DNA of 64,000 bases, from assembly GCF_029504735.1 (NCBI RefSeq), contig NZ_JAQFIP010000002.1:1-64000 (forward strand), in the 5' to 3' direction. The position numbers and the translations under genes are program-made. Below, one piece after another: positions 16,124-26,100 of the stretch. The notes below the pieces were generated by a model. That model did no database searches, had not been told where the DNA came from, and saw nothing but the letters and a program-made list of their open reading frames with translations. Position 1 is the stretch's first letter. Every line of letters begins with the position of its first letter. This DNA is from Ereboglobus sp. PH5-10 (GTDB lineage: Bacteria; Verrucomicrobiota; Verrucomicrobiia; Opitutales; Opitutaceae).

Positions 16124-17035
16124 ATGTCCGCTCCTCTCACGCCACAGAATCTCCTTCCCGGAATCTCCAACCCGCTCGCGCTCCTGCGCAAGCTGGAGTG
16201 GCGCGTGCGCAATGCCGTCGAATCCACGCTCGGCGGCATTTACCGCTCGGCGTTTCGCGGGCGCGGCATGGAGTTCGACCAAGTCGTGCGTTACGAATTC
16301 GGAGACGACATCCGCGACATCGACTGGAACGTCACCGCGCGCCTCGGCGAACCCTACCGGAAAAAATTTGTCGAGGAGCGCGAGGTCACGCTGATCGTCG
16401 TTTTTGAGGACACGCCCAGCCTGCAATTCGGCTCCGCGGGCATTTCCAAGCGCGAGGCGCTGCTCGAACTCGCCGGGCTCGTCATGCTCCTCGGCGCGGT
16501 CAACCGCGACCGCGTCGGCACCATCCACGCCACGCCGCGCGGCTACACGCTTCACGAGCCGGTGCGCGGACGCGGCCCCATCATGCACGCCGCAGCCGAA
16601 CTCTTCGGCCAGCCCGCGCCCGACATCACCGACGGCGCCACGACCGCCGCGATTCCGTGGCAGCTCCTCTCGCGCTCCGCTCCCAAGCACAGCATCATGA
16701 TTTGGCTCGGCGATTTCGCCCCGCGCCCCGCGCCCGAGGGCTGGCCGATTTTCCAGCGCCGTTACCAGACGATGGGCTTTCGCATCGACGACCCGTGGGA
16801 GCGCGCGCTGCCCGCCGGCGAGGGCTTCGCCGCCTACGATCCGGTGAGCGGACGCCTCGTGAACATCGGCGGCACCTCCGCCGAGCGCGCCGCGCACGCC
16901 CGCTGGCGCGAGACGCGCGATGCCAACTGGCGCGCGCTTTTCCCCGACCAGTTCAGCCGCCTCCAAGTCGGCACCGACGAAAACCGCCTGGATGCGCTCG
17001 TCCGCTTTTTCCACAGGAGAATGAGCGCGCGCTGA
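16124..17035 (+). CDS. DUF58 domain protein of the Bat operon
   Basis: The 303-residue protein has the DUF58 hallmarks: YRSAFRGRGMEFDQVVRYEFGDDIRDIDWNVTARLGEPYRKKF, then a VWA-like fold beginning LIVVFEDTPS. DUF58 proteins almost always follow moxR and precede BatA/BatB and are thought to work with the MoxR ATPase at the membrane. The metal site is degenerate (DTPS in place of DxSxS). No membrane segment is seen, so it is probably cytoplasmic or peripheral. Confidence 0.92.
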   Translation: MSAPLTPQNLLPGISNPLALLRKLEWRVRNAVESTLGGIYRSAFRGRGMEFDQVVRYEFGDDIRDIDWNVTARLGEPYRKKFVEEREVTLIVVFEDTPSLQFGSAGISKREALLELAGLVMLLGAVNRDRVGTIHATPRGYTLHEPVRGRGPIMHAAAELFGQPAPDITDGATTAAIPWQLLSRSAPKHSIMIWLGDFAPRPAPEGWPIFQRRYQTMGFRIDDPWERALPAGEGFAAYDPVSGRLVNIGGTSAERAAHARWRETRDANWRALFPDQFSRLQVGTDENRLDALVRFFHRRMSAR

Positions 17036-17042
17036 CGCGCGC

Positions 17043-17242
17043 GCAAATTCCAAATTCCAGCAGCCAAATTCCAGTAAAATTCCAATGACCAAATTCCAAA
17101 AAACAAACCGTTCCAACCTCGCGCTTGCGAACGGAGCGGCGGTCTCCAGGCCGCCGGACGAGGCGCAGCCTCGCCTCTTTGAAATTTGGAATTTGAAATC
17201 TGGAATTTCGTTGGAATTTGACCACTGGAATTTGGAATTTTT
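17043..17242. repeat. Composite repeat with AATTCCA arms upstream of batA
   Basis: Tandem AATTCCA heptamers at 17043-17100 and inverted copies at 17180-17242 enclose a core of GGCGGTCTCCAGGCCGCC and GAGGCGCAGCCTCGCC palindromes. The core is homologous, in reverse orientation, to the one at 11153-11305. Confidence 0.85.
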
Positions 17243-17270
17243 TCCACAGGAGGGCACCGCATAACCACTG

Positions 17271-18329
17271 ATGTTTGACGGCACCTACATCTTCAAGGAC
17301 CCGCTCTGGTTTCTCGCGTTGCTCGCCATCCCCGCGATCATGTGGCTGCGCTCGCGCCGCACCGTGCCCGTGTTGATCGTTCCGTTTGCCGCCGCGTGGC
17401 ATCGCGCGTCGCTCACCGGCCCCTCGCGCTGGCCCGTCATTTTTGCCTCGCTCGGAATCGTCCTCATCACCATCGCGCTCGCGCGTCCGCAAAAAGTCGA
17501 GGACAAGCGCGAAGTCCGCACGCAAGGCTACGACCTCATGCTCTCCATCGACCTTTCCGGCTCGATGTATTCCGAGGACTTCACCGAGGGCGGCACGCCC
17601 ATCAACCGCCTCCAGGCGATCAAACCCGTCATCAAGGCCTTCATCAACGACCGCCCCAGCGACCGCATCGGCGTCGTCCTTTTCGCCGGGCACGCCTACA
17701 CGCTTGCGCCGCTCACCTTCGATCACGACTGGCTCGCGCGCCAGATCGAGCAAATCAACATCGGCCTCATCGAGGACGGCACGGCAATCGGCGACGGACT
17801 CGGCGTGGCGCTCACCCGGCTCGAACAATCCGAGCGCACCGAGGACGGCAACAAGCGCAAAGGCGCCTTCGTGATTCTCCTCACCGACGGCGCCAACAAC
17901 CGCGGCATGCTCTCCCCGCAGCAAGCCACCGAAATCGCCAAGGAGCGCAACATCCCCGTCTACACCATCGGAGCCGGGCGCGAGGGCTGGGTGCCGTTTC
18001 CCGTCCTCGACCAAAATAGAAACCGCGTCGGCACGCGCCGCGTGGTCAGCGACCTCGACGAGGAAACGCTGCGCACCATCGCGCGCGAAACCGGCGGCCT
18101 CTATTTTCGCGCCCGCGACAACAACACCATCAAGTCCGCGTTCGCCGCCATCGACCGCGCGCAAAAAATCGAGTTTCAAGCCAAGTCCTACCTCGTCACC
18201 ACCGAGTATTTCCACTGGTTCGCCATTCCCGGCGGCGCGCTCTTTTTACTCGCCGCATTGTTCACGCGCCTGAATACGCGCGCTTCATTCCGCACTCCGA
18301 GTTCCGAACTCCGCACTTCCACCCAATGA
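17271..18329 (+). CDS. batA: BatA, VWA-domain membrane protein
   Basis: The 352-residue protein has two N-terminal hydrophobic segments (about residues 9-22 and 53-70). A von Willebrand A domain follows with an intact MIDAS motif (SIDLSGSMYSED) and LLTDGANNRG. A C-terminal membrane anchor (WFAIPGGALFLLAALF) completes the layout. BatA and BatB are periplasm-facing VWA proteins linked to oxygen and stress tolerance in Bacteroides and Leptospira. The stop overlaps the batB start (ATGA). Confidence 0.93.
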   Translation: MFDGTYIFKDPLWFLALLAIPAIMWLRSRRTVPVLIVPFAAAWHRASLTGPSRWPVIFASLGIVLITIALARPQKVEDKREVRTQGYDLMLSIDLSGSMYSEDFTEGGTPINRLQAIKPVIKAFINDRPSDRIGVVLFAGHAYTLAPLTFDHDWLARQIEQINIGLIEDGTAIGDGLGVALTRLEQSERTEDGNKRKGAFVILLTDGANNRGMLSPQQATEIAKERNIPVYTIGAGREGWVPFPVLDQNRNRVGTRRVVSDLDEETLRTIARETGGLYFRARDNNTIKSAFAAIDRAQKIEFQAKSYLVTTEYFHWFAIPGGALFLLAALFTRLNTRASFRTPSSELRTSTQ

Positions 18330-19423
18330 GTTTTTACTGGCCGCAACTTCTCTGGCTCCTCGCCATCCCCGCGTTTTTCCTGCTCGGGGAAATCGTGCGT
18401 CGCGCTGGTGTCGCGTTCACCTACCCGAAAATCCTCCGCGCCCGCGCCGGCCGACGCTCGCTCCGGCTTGAATCCGACAATCCAAAATCCAAAATCCAAA
18501 ATCCAAAATCGTCCCGTCCCCGCGTGCTGCTCTACCTCGGCCTCGCGCTCGCCATCGCCGCGTGCGCCCGTCCGCAATGGGGACGCATCGAGGAACCCGT
18601 TTTCGACCAGTCCCGCGAAATCCTGATCGCGCTCGACCTCTCGCGCTCGATGGACGCGACCGATGTCAAGCCCACGCGCCTCGACCGCGCGCGCCTGCTC
18701 GTTTCCGGACTCCTCTCCGATCTCAAGGGCGAGCGCGTCGGCCTGATTGTTTTTGCCGGCACCGCGTTTTTGCAAAGCCCGCTCAGTTCCGACTACGAAA
18801 TCCTTCGCGACTTCCTGCCGCTCATGGACACGAAGTATCTGCCCCAGGGCGGCACCGATTACACCGCGCTCCTGAACTCCGCGCTCGGCTCCTTCAGCCA
18901 GGGCGACGGCGCCGACCGCTTCCTCATCATCCTCAGCGACGGCGAGGCAAACGACGACACCTGGCGCACCCTCGTTGACAAACTCAAGGAGCGAAACATC
19001 CGCGTTGTCAGCCTCGGCGTCGGCACCGAGGCCGGCTCGATCATGCCCGACGGCGCGGGCGGACTCATCAAGGACGAGCGCGGCGCGGTCGTGCTCTCCA
19101 AGCTCGAAAGCAAAACCCTTCGCGAACTCGCCGAGGCCACCACCGGCGTCTATGCCGACGCCAGCAGTTGGGTCAACCTTGCCGAGATCATCGAGCAAAC
19201 CGTCGCCACCGGACGCAAAGGCGCGTTTCGCGAGGAAAACCGCGTGCGCCTCGCCGAGCGCTACCAATGGCCGCTCGCCGCCGCGCTGCTCCTGCTCGCG
19301 TTCAGCTACTGGTTCGAGTTTCCCGTGCGCCCCAAAAACCGCGCCATCCGCCTCGCCCCGCAAAAGAAACATCCCGCCAACGTAGCGCAGACTGCCAAGT
19401 CTGCCCCTCCGCCACTCGCATGA
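18326..19423 (+). CDS. batB: BatB, VWA-domain membrane protein
   Basis: The 365-residue protein has an N-terminal membrane segment (WLLAIPAFFLLGEIV), a second one (VLLYLGLALAIAAC), then a VWA domain with MIDAS ALDLSRSMDATD and ILSDGEAND. A C-terminal anchor (WPLAAALLLLAFSYWF) follows. Two stretches are repeat-encoded: about residues 52-62 (tandem TCCAAAA, translated PKSKIQNPKS) and the C-terminal NVAQTAKSAPPPLA. The same VAQTAKSA occurs in OleB. Start overlaps batA and stop overlaps batC, so the genes are translationally coupled. Confidence 0.93.
   Translation: MSFYWPQLLWLLAIPAFFLLGEIVRRAGVAFTYPKILRARAGRRSLRLESDNPKSKIQNPKSSRPRVLLYLGLALAIAACARPQWGRIEEPVFDQSREILIALDLSRSMDATDVKPTRLDRARLLVSGLLSDLKGERVGLIVFAGTAFLQSPLSSDYEILRDFLPLMDTKYLPQGGTDYTALLNSALGSFSQGDGADRFLIILSDGEANDDTWRTLVDKLKERNIRVVSLGVGTEAGSIMPDGAGGLIKDERGAVVLSKLESKTLRELAEATTGVYADASSWVNLAEIIEQTVATGRKGAFREENRVRLAERYQWPLAAALLLLAFSYWFEFPVRPKNRAIRLAPQKKHPANVAQTAKSAPPPLA
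18481..18510. repeat. TCCAAAA heptamer tandem repeat inside batB
   Basis: Four perfect tandem copies of TCCAAAA plus two bases lie between the first and second hydrophobic segments of BatB. The same heptamer forms the arms of the element at 13141-13278. Confidence 0.88.
19381..19404. repeat. Single arm of the VAQTAKSA element at the batB 3' end
   Basis: These 24 bp are the exact reverse complement of 10031-10054 in oleB. Only one arm is present and the palindrome partner is missing. It encodes VAQTAKSA near the C-terminus of BatB. Confidence 0.9.
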
Positions 19424-20493
19424 CACTGCGCCCGACATCTCTTTTTTCAAAAATCCCCGGTCGAATCAGCCTGATCGGACTGGCCGGCTTGCTCTGTCTC
19501 TCGCTCCCGCAACTTTTCGCCATCGAAGTCGCGAAACCCGCCGAACCCACCGAGCCGGCCGCGCCCGTCGAGGATCCCGCGAAGCCGCTCGGCGAACTCG
19601 TCGGACGACTCTCCGCGCTCGACACGCTCGCGCCGCGCGACTTCGCCGACTTCGCCACCGAGACGATCGCCTACAGCCAGGCCGTGCAGGCGTCGAAACA
19701 GCCTGTATCCGAAAAACCAATACGCGACGCGCTCGCCGCCGTTGACCAGGGCCGCAAGCTCGACCCCAAGGCCGCCGACTGGGACGACCTTCAATCCCGC
19801 CTCGAAAAATTCCTCGAAAAAACCGAGCAGCAAAACCAGGACCAGCAGCAACAGGACAAAAACGACCAGGACAAGCAGGATAAGGACAAACAAGACCAGC
19901 AGCAGAATCAGCAGGACAAACAAAACCAGTCCGGCGACAAAAACGACGACCAGCAAAACAAGCAGGACCAGCAAAACCAACAACAGCAGCAGGGTGACAA
20001 GTCCGAGCAGCAACAAGGCGACCAGCAAAAACAATCCGGCGAAAACCAGGACCAGCAGCAACAGCAAGGCTCGCAAGATCAGCAGAACCAGCAATCCGGC
20101 GACCAACAGCAGCAACAACAGGACAAGCAGGACGGCCAGGGCAAAAACGACAACGCCCAGGAGCAGGAACCCAAACCCAAACAGGAATCCGCGTTCGGTG
20201 ACATGCGGAAAAAAGACGAGGACAAACAAAACGCCGGCCAGCAATCACAGGAGCAGCAGCAACAACAGCAACCCGAAGCCCAGCCCGAACAATCCGAAAA
20301 CATGCAGCAAATCGGCGGCTCCGACGGCAAGGAGCAGAAGCCCATCGACTCGCGCCTGATCATCCCCATGCAGCAGCTCGATCAAGTGCGCGACAAGGAC
20401 GCCCCCGCGATTCTTTTCCAGCGCATGCAAGCCGCGCAGGACGGCGGCCAGCAGCAACAATCCGCGCAACAACCCAAAGGCAAGAATTGGTAA
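19420..20493 (+). CDS. batC: BatC-like protein with a long Gln/Asn/Asp/Lys-rich tail
   Basis: The 357-residue protein starts with a signal peptide (ISLIGLAGLLCLSLPQLFA). A short alpha-helical part around residues 60-135 resembles a remnant of the TPR domain found in BatC proteins. From about 140 to 325 it is low-complexity, dominated by Q, N, D and K, with QQ and DKQ motifs. The segment is expected to be disordered and strongly polar. The ATG at 19420 overlaps the batB stop (ATGA). BatC proteins normally complex with BatB and BatE; the assignment rests on position and the signal peptide more than on the tail. Confidence 0.75.
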   Translation: MTLRPTSLFSKIPGRISLIGLAGLLCLSLPQLFAIEVAKPAEPTEPAAPVEDPAKPLGELVGRLSALDTLAPRDFADFATETIAYSQAVQASKQPVSEKPIRDALAAVDQGRKLDPKAADWDDLQSRLEKFLEKTEQQNQDQQQQDKNDQDKQDKDKQDQQQNQQDKQNQSGDKNDDQQNKQDQQNQQQQQGDKSEQQQGDQQKQSGENQDQQQQQGSQDQQNQQSGDQQQQQQDKQDGQGKNDNAQEQEPKPKQESAFGDMRKKDEDKQNAGQQSQEQQQQQQPEAQPEQSENMQQIGGSDGKEQKPIDSRLIIPMQQLDQVRDKDAPAILFQRMQAAQDGGQQQQSAQQPKGKNW

Positions 20494-23087
20494 TGACGAA
20501 CTTTCTCAGATTCACGATGACGCGACTCACCACAACTCTTCCGCTGCTCGCCACGCTGATCCTTTCGGCCCTTCAGCCCTTCAGCCTTTCAGCCCTTTCT
20601 CAAACCATCCGCTGGGACCCATCCGGCGGCAGCCTCGCCAAGGGCCAGGTCAGCCAGATCCAGCTCGTGTTTGAAAACTGCCAGCCGCAGGGCAACGTCG
20701 CGTTTCCACCCGTGGCCGGCCTCGAACTTCAGCACAACGGCAGCCGCTCGCAAAACTTCAGCAGCATCAACGGCCGCACCGTGCAAAGCGTCTCCTTCGG
20801 CTTCAACGCCCGCCCCACCACCGAGCAGCGCGTCACCATCCCCGCGTTCAAGATCAACACCGACAAGGGCGAGGTCACCGTGGCGTCCGTCAGTTTCGAC
20901 GTCGGCGCGGCCACCGTGCAGGGCGGGCAACTCACGCTCGACCAAGTCGTCGGCTCCAAATTCATCGTTCCCCAAACCGTCTGGGCCGGCGAGGTGTTTC
21001 CCCTCACGTATCGCATCACCGCGCTAAAACGTTTCCTCAACTCGCTCGGCAGCGAGCACCCCGAGTGGGACTCGCTCCCGCTCAATCCCGAGCCCTGGCC
21101 GAAATACCAAGTGGCCGACGAACTCAAAAACGGCGAACCGTGGATCAACGTCACCTACACCACCCGCGCCATCGCGCGCGATCCCGGCGAGATCACGCTC
21201 AACCCCGCGCGCCACGCCGTCGCGCTCAACACCGGGCGCCGCGACATCTTCGGCTTCGCGCAACAGGAGCAATTTGCCATCACAAGCGACCAGCCCAAAA
21301 TCACCGTCAAGCCGCTTCCCGCCGGCGCGCCCGCGAAATTCTCCGGCGCGGTCGGCCAGTTTAAACTCGAATCGAAAATCGTCCCCGAAAACGCCGCCGT
21401 CGGCGAACCCATCACCTGGACGCTCACGCTTTCCGGCCAGGGCAACTGGCCCGACATCCAATCGCTCCCCTCGCGTTCCGTCTCAAAGGATTTCCACGCC
21501 ATCCAGCCGCAAGTGAAACGCACGCCGCAGGGTGAAAACGCGCTCTACGAATTCACCCTCTCCGAGGATGTCGTGCTCGTCCCCACCAAGCCCGGCCCCT
21601 ACACGCTCGGCCCCGTCGAATGGAGTTACTTCGACCCCGCGCAAGGCCGCTACGTGACCGTCACCGCTCCCGCCGCAAAAATCACCGTCGCCCCCGCCGC
21701 CAACGCCGCCGCGCCCATCTTCGCCGGCTCGGGCACGCAAGCCGCGACGCCCACTCCCGGCGCGCTCACACTCGCCGACGCGCCGAAGCAACCCGCCAAC
21801 ATCCCCGGCGATCCGCTCCCCTCCGCCGCCCCCGCGCCGACACCGCTCCCGCGCTCCCCGCTCATTCTCTACCTTCTGGCCGCCGGCCTCTGGCCTCTTC
21901 TTCTCTGGCTCGTCCTTGCGTTTCTGCGCGCGCGCCGCACCGATCCAAACCGCCCTCAACGTGAAGCCCGCGCGCGCATCCAGAAAACACTCGCCGCAAT
22001 CGACGAGACACCCGCCGCCGAACGCGAACGCCTCGTCTCGCTCCTGCAAGCCTGGCAGCACGACACCGCCATCCTCTGGAAAATCCCGCAAGTCGTGCCC
22101 TCCGCGTCGCTGTTCCTGAAAACAAACGACAAGGAAACCGGCGCCGCATGGTCCGCGCTCTGGAGCGACAGTGAACGCGCTCTCTACCGCGCCGGCTCGC
22201 CGCTTCCTCCCGACTGGAGCGCGCGCGCCCACGACGCGCTCGCCGCCAAACGCGCGCGCGGCTTCAACCCGCTCTCGCTCTTCGCCCCGCGCAACCTCTT
22301 CCCGCTCGCCGCGGCGCTGCTTGTTTCCATTTCAGTCCTTCAGCCCTTCAGCCCATCGGCCTTCGGCGCCACCAACACAAGCTCCGCTCAAACACCGGAA
22401 GCCGCCTACAAATCCGGCGATTTCAAAACCGCCGAAACCGCGTGGCGCCGCGCCGTCGAGGCCGCGCCGACCGATTGGGTGTCGCGCCACAACCTCTCGC
22501 TCTCGCTCGCGCAACAAGACCGCTGGGCCGAGGCGGGCGCGCACGCCTTTGCCGCGTTTGTGCAGCACCCGAACGAACCCGCGATGCTCCGCAATGTGCT
22601 CCTCACGCTCAGTCGCGCCGGATACACGCCGAGCGCGGTTGCGGAAGTCACGCGCCCCGGACCGGTGCGGGAAGTCGCGTTGCGCTATGCGCCCGCGCAA
22701 TGGCAATGCGCGCTCGGCATGTCGGTCGCGCTCGCCGCGCTCGCCTTCGCGTTTGTGCTGCTCGCCGTTTACGGACGCCGCTTCCGGCTGCCGCTTTTCA
22801 TCCTGGCGGGCGCGGCGTTTGGCTTCGCGGCGCTTGGCGTGACGGTGTCGCTGCTCAGCCTGCACGCCTACGGTTCCGCGAAGGACGAACGCGCGGTGAT
22901 CGTATGGAAATCGGGATCGCTCCGCTCGATTCCGACAGTCGCCGACACAACGCAAAAAACCACGCCGCTCGCCGCGGGCACGGTTGCGATTGTCGACAAG
23001 GATTTCCCCGGCTGGGTGCGCCTCGTTTTCGAGGACGGCCAAACCGGCTGGGTGCCAAGGGAAGACATCGTGCGCTTGTGGAAGTGA
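20493..23087 (+). CDS. batD: BatD protein fused to a BatE-like TPR and SH3 region
   Basis: The 864-residue protein has a signal peptide whose core (LILSALQPFSLSALSQ) is encoded by TTCAGCCC octamers. Residues 40-400 are the BatD beta-sandwich repeats. A membrane segment lies near 456-482 (LILYLLAAGLWPLLLWLVLAFL). A cytoplasmic part follows, then another hydrophobic segment containing SVLQPFSPSAFG, again repeat-encoded. TPR-like helices (about 630-700, AAYKSGDFKTAETAWRRA), two more hydrophobic segments and a C-terminal SH3-like domain (about 800-864, ending GWVPREDIVRLWK) complete it. The second half corresponds to BatE, so this is a BatD-BatE fusion. The ATG at 20493 overlaps the batC TAA by one base. 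Confidence 0.88.
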   Translation: MTNFLRFTMTRLTTTLPLLATLILSALQPFSLSALSQTIRWDPSGGSLAKGQVSQIQLVFENCQPQGNVAFPPVAGLELQHNGSRSQNFSSINGRTVQSVSFGFNARPTTEQRVTIPAFKINTDKGEVTVASVSFDVGAATVQGGQLTLDQVVGSKFIVPQTVWAGEVFPLTYRITALKRFLNSLGSEHPEWDSLPLNPEPWPKYQVADELKNGEPWINVTYTTRAIARDPGEITLNPARHAVALNTGRRDIFGFAQQEQFAITSDQPKITVKPLPAGAPAKFSGAVGQFKLESKIVPENAAVGEPITWTLTLSGQGNWPDIQSLPSRSVSKDFHAIQPQVKRTPQGENALYEFTLSEDVVLVPTKPGPYTLGPVEWSYFDPAQGRYVTVTAPAAKITVAPAANAAAPIFAGSGTQAATPTPGALTLADAPKQPANIPGDPLPSAAPAPTPLPRSPLILYLLAAGLWPLLLWLVLAFLRARRTDPNRPQREARARIQKTLAAIDETPAAERERLVSLLQAWQHDTAILWKIPQVVPSASLFLKTNDKETGAAWSALWSDSERALYRAGSPLPPDWSARAHDALAAKRARGFNPLSLFAPRNLFPLAAALLVSISVLQPFSPSAFGATNTSSAQTPEAAYKSGDFKTAETAWRRAVEAAPTDWVSRHNLSLSLAQQDRWAEAGAHAFAAFVQHPNEPAMLRNVLLTLSRAGYTPSAVAEVTRPGPVREVALRYAPAQWQCALGMSVALAALAFAFVLLAVYGRRFRLPLFILAGAAFGFAALGVTVSLLSLHAYGSAKDERAVIVWKSGSLRSIPTVADTTQKTTPLAAGTVAIVDKDFPGWVRLVFEDGQTGWVPREDIVRLWK
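20561..20599. repeat. TTCAGCCC octamers encoding part of the BatD signal peptide
   Basis: Four tandem copies of an 8-bp unit (CCCTTCAG, one CCTTTCAG). Three octamers equal eight codons, giving an LQPFSLSA-like octapeptide in the hydrophobic core of the signal peptide. Confidence 0.88.
22331..22356. repeat. Second TTCAGCCC octamer tract in batD
   Basis: Three copies of TTCAGTCC/TTCAGCCC encode LQPFSPSA at the BatE-like segment of the fusion protein. Confidence 0.85.
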
Positions 23088-23108
23088 GTTTGCGGGCGCG
23101 CGGCGGTT

Positions 23109-26100
23109 TTACGCATTCGGCAGGTTGTTCAGGAAAACGAGAATTTCCTTCAATCGCGCGAGCGGTTTGGGGGCGGCGAGTCGCGGGAAGCGCGTGCCGT
23201 GCATCACAAAAGCGTCGTGCTTGCCGGTGTTGCGCAGGCATTTCAGGCGGGTGCCGGCGGTTTCCACGCTGAGGATGTTTTTCTGCTCCGCGCGTATCCG
23301 GATTTCGGTGATTAAAAACAGCGCCTTCACTTCGTCGCCGTATTTGCCGAAACGGTCGCGCAGGTCGTTTTGGATTTGCTTGAGCGCGTCGGGGGTTTCG
23401 GCGAGCGCGAGGCGGCGATAGAAATCAATGCGCAGCCGCGTTTCCGAAATATACGCGCTCGGGATGCGCGCCTGGATTTTCGGAATCTCGACAATGCCGC
23501 TGGCGGCGTCCTCGGCCGCCTTGATCGCGGAGTAGGACGTGGCGTGGGCTTGGGAGTGTAGGGCGCGCTCGCCGGAATTGGGTTTGAGTTTTGTGGCGGC
23601 TCCGGGCGGCGGCTTCGGCGAAGCCGCCCTGCCTTCATCCGCCTCGCCCACATAGACAAAATCCAGCTTCACATTTGCGCGAATGCTCGCCGCCGTTTTT
23701 TCGCCTTTCAGGCGCGCCACCGATTGCCGCAACAACTGGCAATACAGCTCGAAGCCGACGCCGACGATGTGGCCGCTTTGCTCCGCGCCCAACAGGTTTC
23801 CCGCGCCGCGCAGTTCGAGGTCGCGCATTGCGATGCGGAAGCCCGCGCCGAGCTGGTTGTGCGCGCGGAGGGCGTTCAGGCGCTGGCGCGCGATTTCCAC
23901 GAGGTGCGTGTGGCGGTGCAGCAGCAGATACGCGTAGGCTTGGTGCTTGAAACGCCCGACGCGGCCGCGGAGCTGGTAAAGTTGCGAGAGGCCGAAGCGA
24001 TCCGCGCCCTCGATGATGATTGTGTTGCAGTTCGGAATATCGAGGCCGCTTTCGATAATGGTGGTGCAGACGAGGATGTCGTATTTGCCCGCGACAAAAT
24101 CGGTCATCACATGCTCGAGGTCCTTTTCGTGCATTTGTCCGTGGCCGACGCCGATGCGCAGGTCGGGCAAAAGTTCGCGCAGGCGCGCGGCGACGAGGTC
24201 GATTGTTTGCACGCGGTTGTGCAGATAAAAAACTTGCCCGCCGCGTCGCAGCTCGTGGCGCACGGCCTCGACGATGAGTTTTTCGTCGTAGGTTTTGACG
24301 ATGGTCTGGACGGGGTGGCGGTTGGTGGGCGCGGTTTCGATGACGCTCATGTCGCGCGCGCCGGTGAGCGCCATGTAGAGCGTGCGCGGGATCGGCGTGG
24401 CGCTCATCGAGAGCACGTCCACGGTGGCGCGCATGGTTTTGAGGCGCTCCTTGTGTTTCACGCCGAAACGCTGCTCCTCGTCGATGACAACGAGGCCAAG
24501 GTTGCGAAAGACGATGTCTTTTTGGAGAAGGCGGTGCGTGCCGATGAGGATGTCAACTTGTCCGGCGGCGGTGGCGGCGATGATTTTGTTCTGCTCGCCG
24601 CGCGTGCGGAAGCGCGAGACCATTTCGATCACGATCGGGTAGCCGGCCATGCGTTCGCGAAAGGTGTTGAGGTGTTGTTGCGCGAGCACGGTTGTCGGCA
24701 CGAGGAGCGCGACCTGGTAGCCGTCCTGCACGGCCTTAAACGCGGCGCGGATGGCGACCTCGGTTTTGCCGAAGCCGACGTCGCCGCAGATGAGGCGGTC
24801 CATGCTGCGCTCGCGTTCCATGTCGGCCTTGGTTTCATCGATGGCGCGGAGCTGGTCGCGCGTTTCGGTGAATGGGAACGACGCCTCGAATTCCTTTTGC
24901 CAGGTGGTGTCGCCTCCAAAGGCGTGCCCGGACTGCGCCTCGCGCGCGGCCTGGATGCGGAGCAGTTCGGCGGCGAGGTCGATGGTGGCGACTTCGGCGG
25001 CGCGGCGTGTTTTTTCCCAGCGGTTGGTGCCGATGCGCCCGAGCTGCGGGCGCGTTTTGCTGAGGCCGACGTAGCGGCTGACGAGATGCGATTCCTGCAA
25101 CGGAACGTGGAGCGTGACGCCGTCGTCGAACTCGAGCGAGATGACTTCGCGCATGCCCGTGGCGTGGTCGATTTTTGCGAGGCCGCGATAGATGGCGATG
25201 CCGTGCTGGATGTGGACAACGAGATCGCCCTCGACGAGCTCGGAGAAGTCGAGGAGCTGGTCGACTTGGGCGCGCTGCACGAGCGCGCGTTGTTGCAGCG
25301 CCGCGCCGCCGGCCCGTCGCGCGCGCTGGCGCCCGAAGAGTTCGGTTTCGGTGATGTAGAGCGCGGGTTGGAAAGGCGGCGCAGATATTTCTGCCTGTGC
25401 CACCTTGCGCGTTATGCGGAAGCCTTCGTTCAATGTGCCGCGCAGGTAGCGCGGACGGATTTTTTTGAAGGCGGTTGTGCCGGCGAGGATTTCCTTGGCG
25501 CGGTTTTCCTCGCCCTCCTTGGCGGTGATAATCGTGAGCGCGTAGCCGTCGCGGGTTGTCCATTGGGCGACTTGTTTCAGGAAACGCGCGCGGGCGTCCT
25601 CCTCGGCTTGGAGACGTTCGTTGGCGACGAGATCATTGGAGGGATAACTGCGGTGGTGAACAAGGCTGTCGGTTTCCCAAACAACTTCGCGCGTGCCGGG
25701 CGCGTCGAAAATTTCGCTGGCCTCGTCGAGATCGCTGACTCCAAAAAGTCCGGAGACTTTTTGGAGAAGGGTGAAGAGTGAAGGGGGAAGGGTGAAATCG
25801 GACGCAGGCGTGGTGCTGACGCCGGCTTCGCTGGAGAGCGCGTTGAAATTTTCCTCCAGCATTGCGGGTTCGACGAGGAGCAGGTTTGTGCCGGCGGGAA
25901 GGTAATCGGCCATGCCCGTCTTCGACGGCTCGAGGCGCACGCGCGGACTGGCGGAGAGCGTGATACTGGCAACGGATTCGCCCGAGCGTTGTGTGAGCGG
26001 ATCGAAGGCGCGGATGTCCTCGATTTCATCGCCGAAAAAATCGAGGCGATAAGGTTGCGTGGCGGTGATCGGATAAACGTCGATGATGCCGCCGCGCACG

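Noticed and set aside
23724-25781. 685-codon plus-strand frame opposite mfd
   Set aside because: It is the antisense shadow of mfd, with Arg/Ala/Val-rich composition and no motifs.
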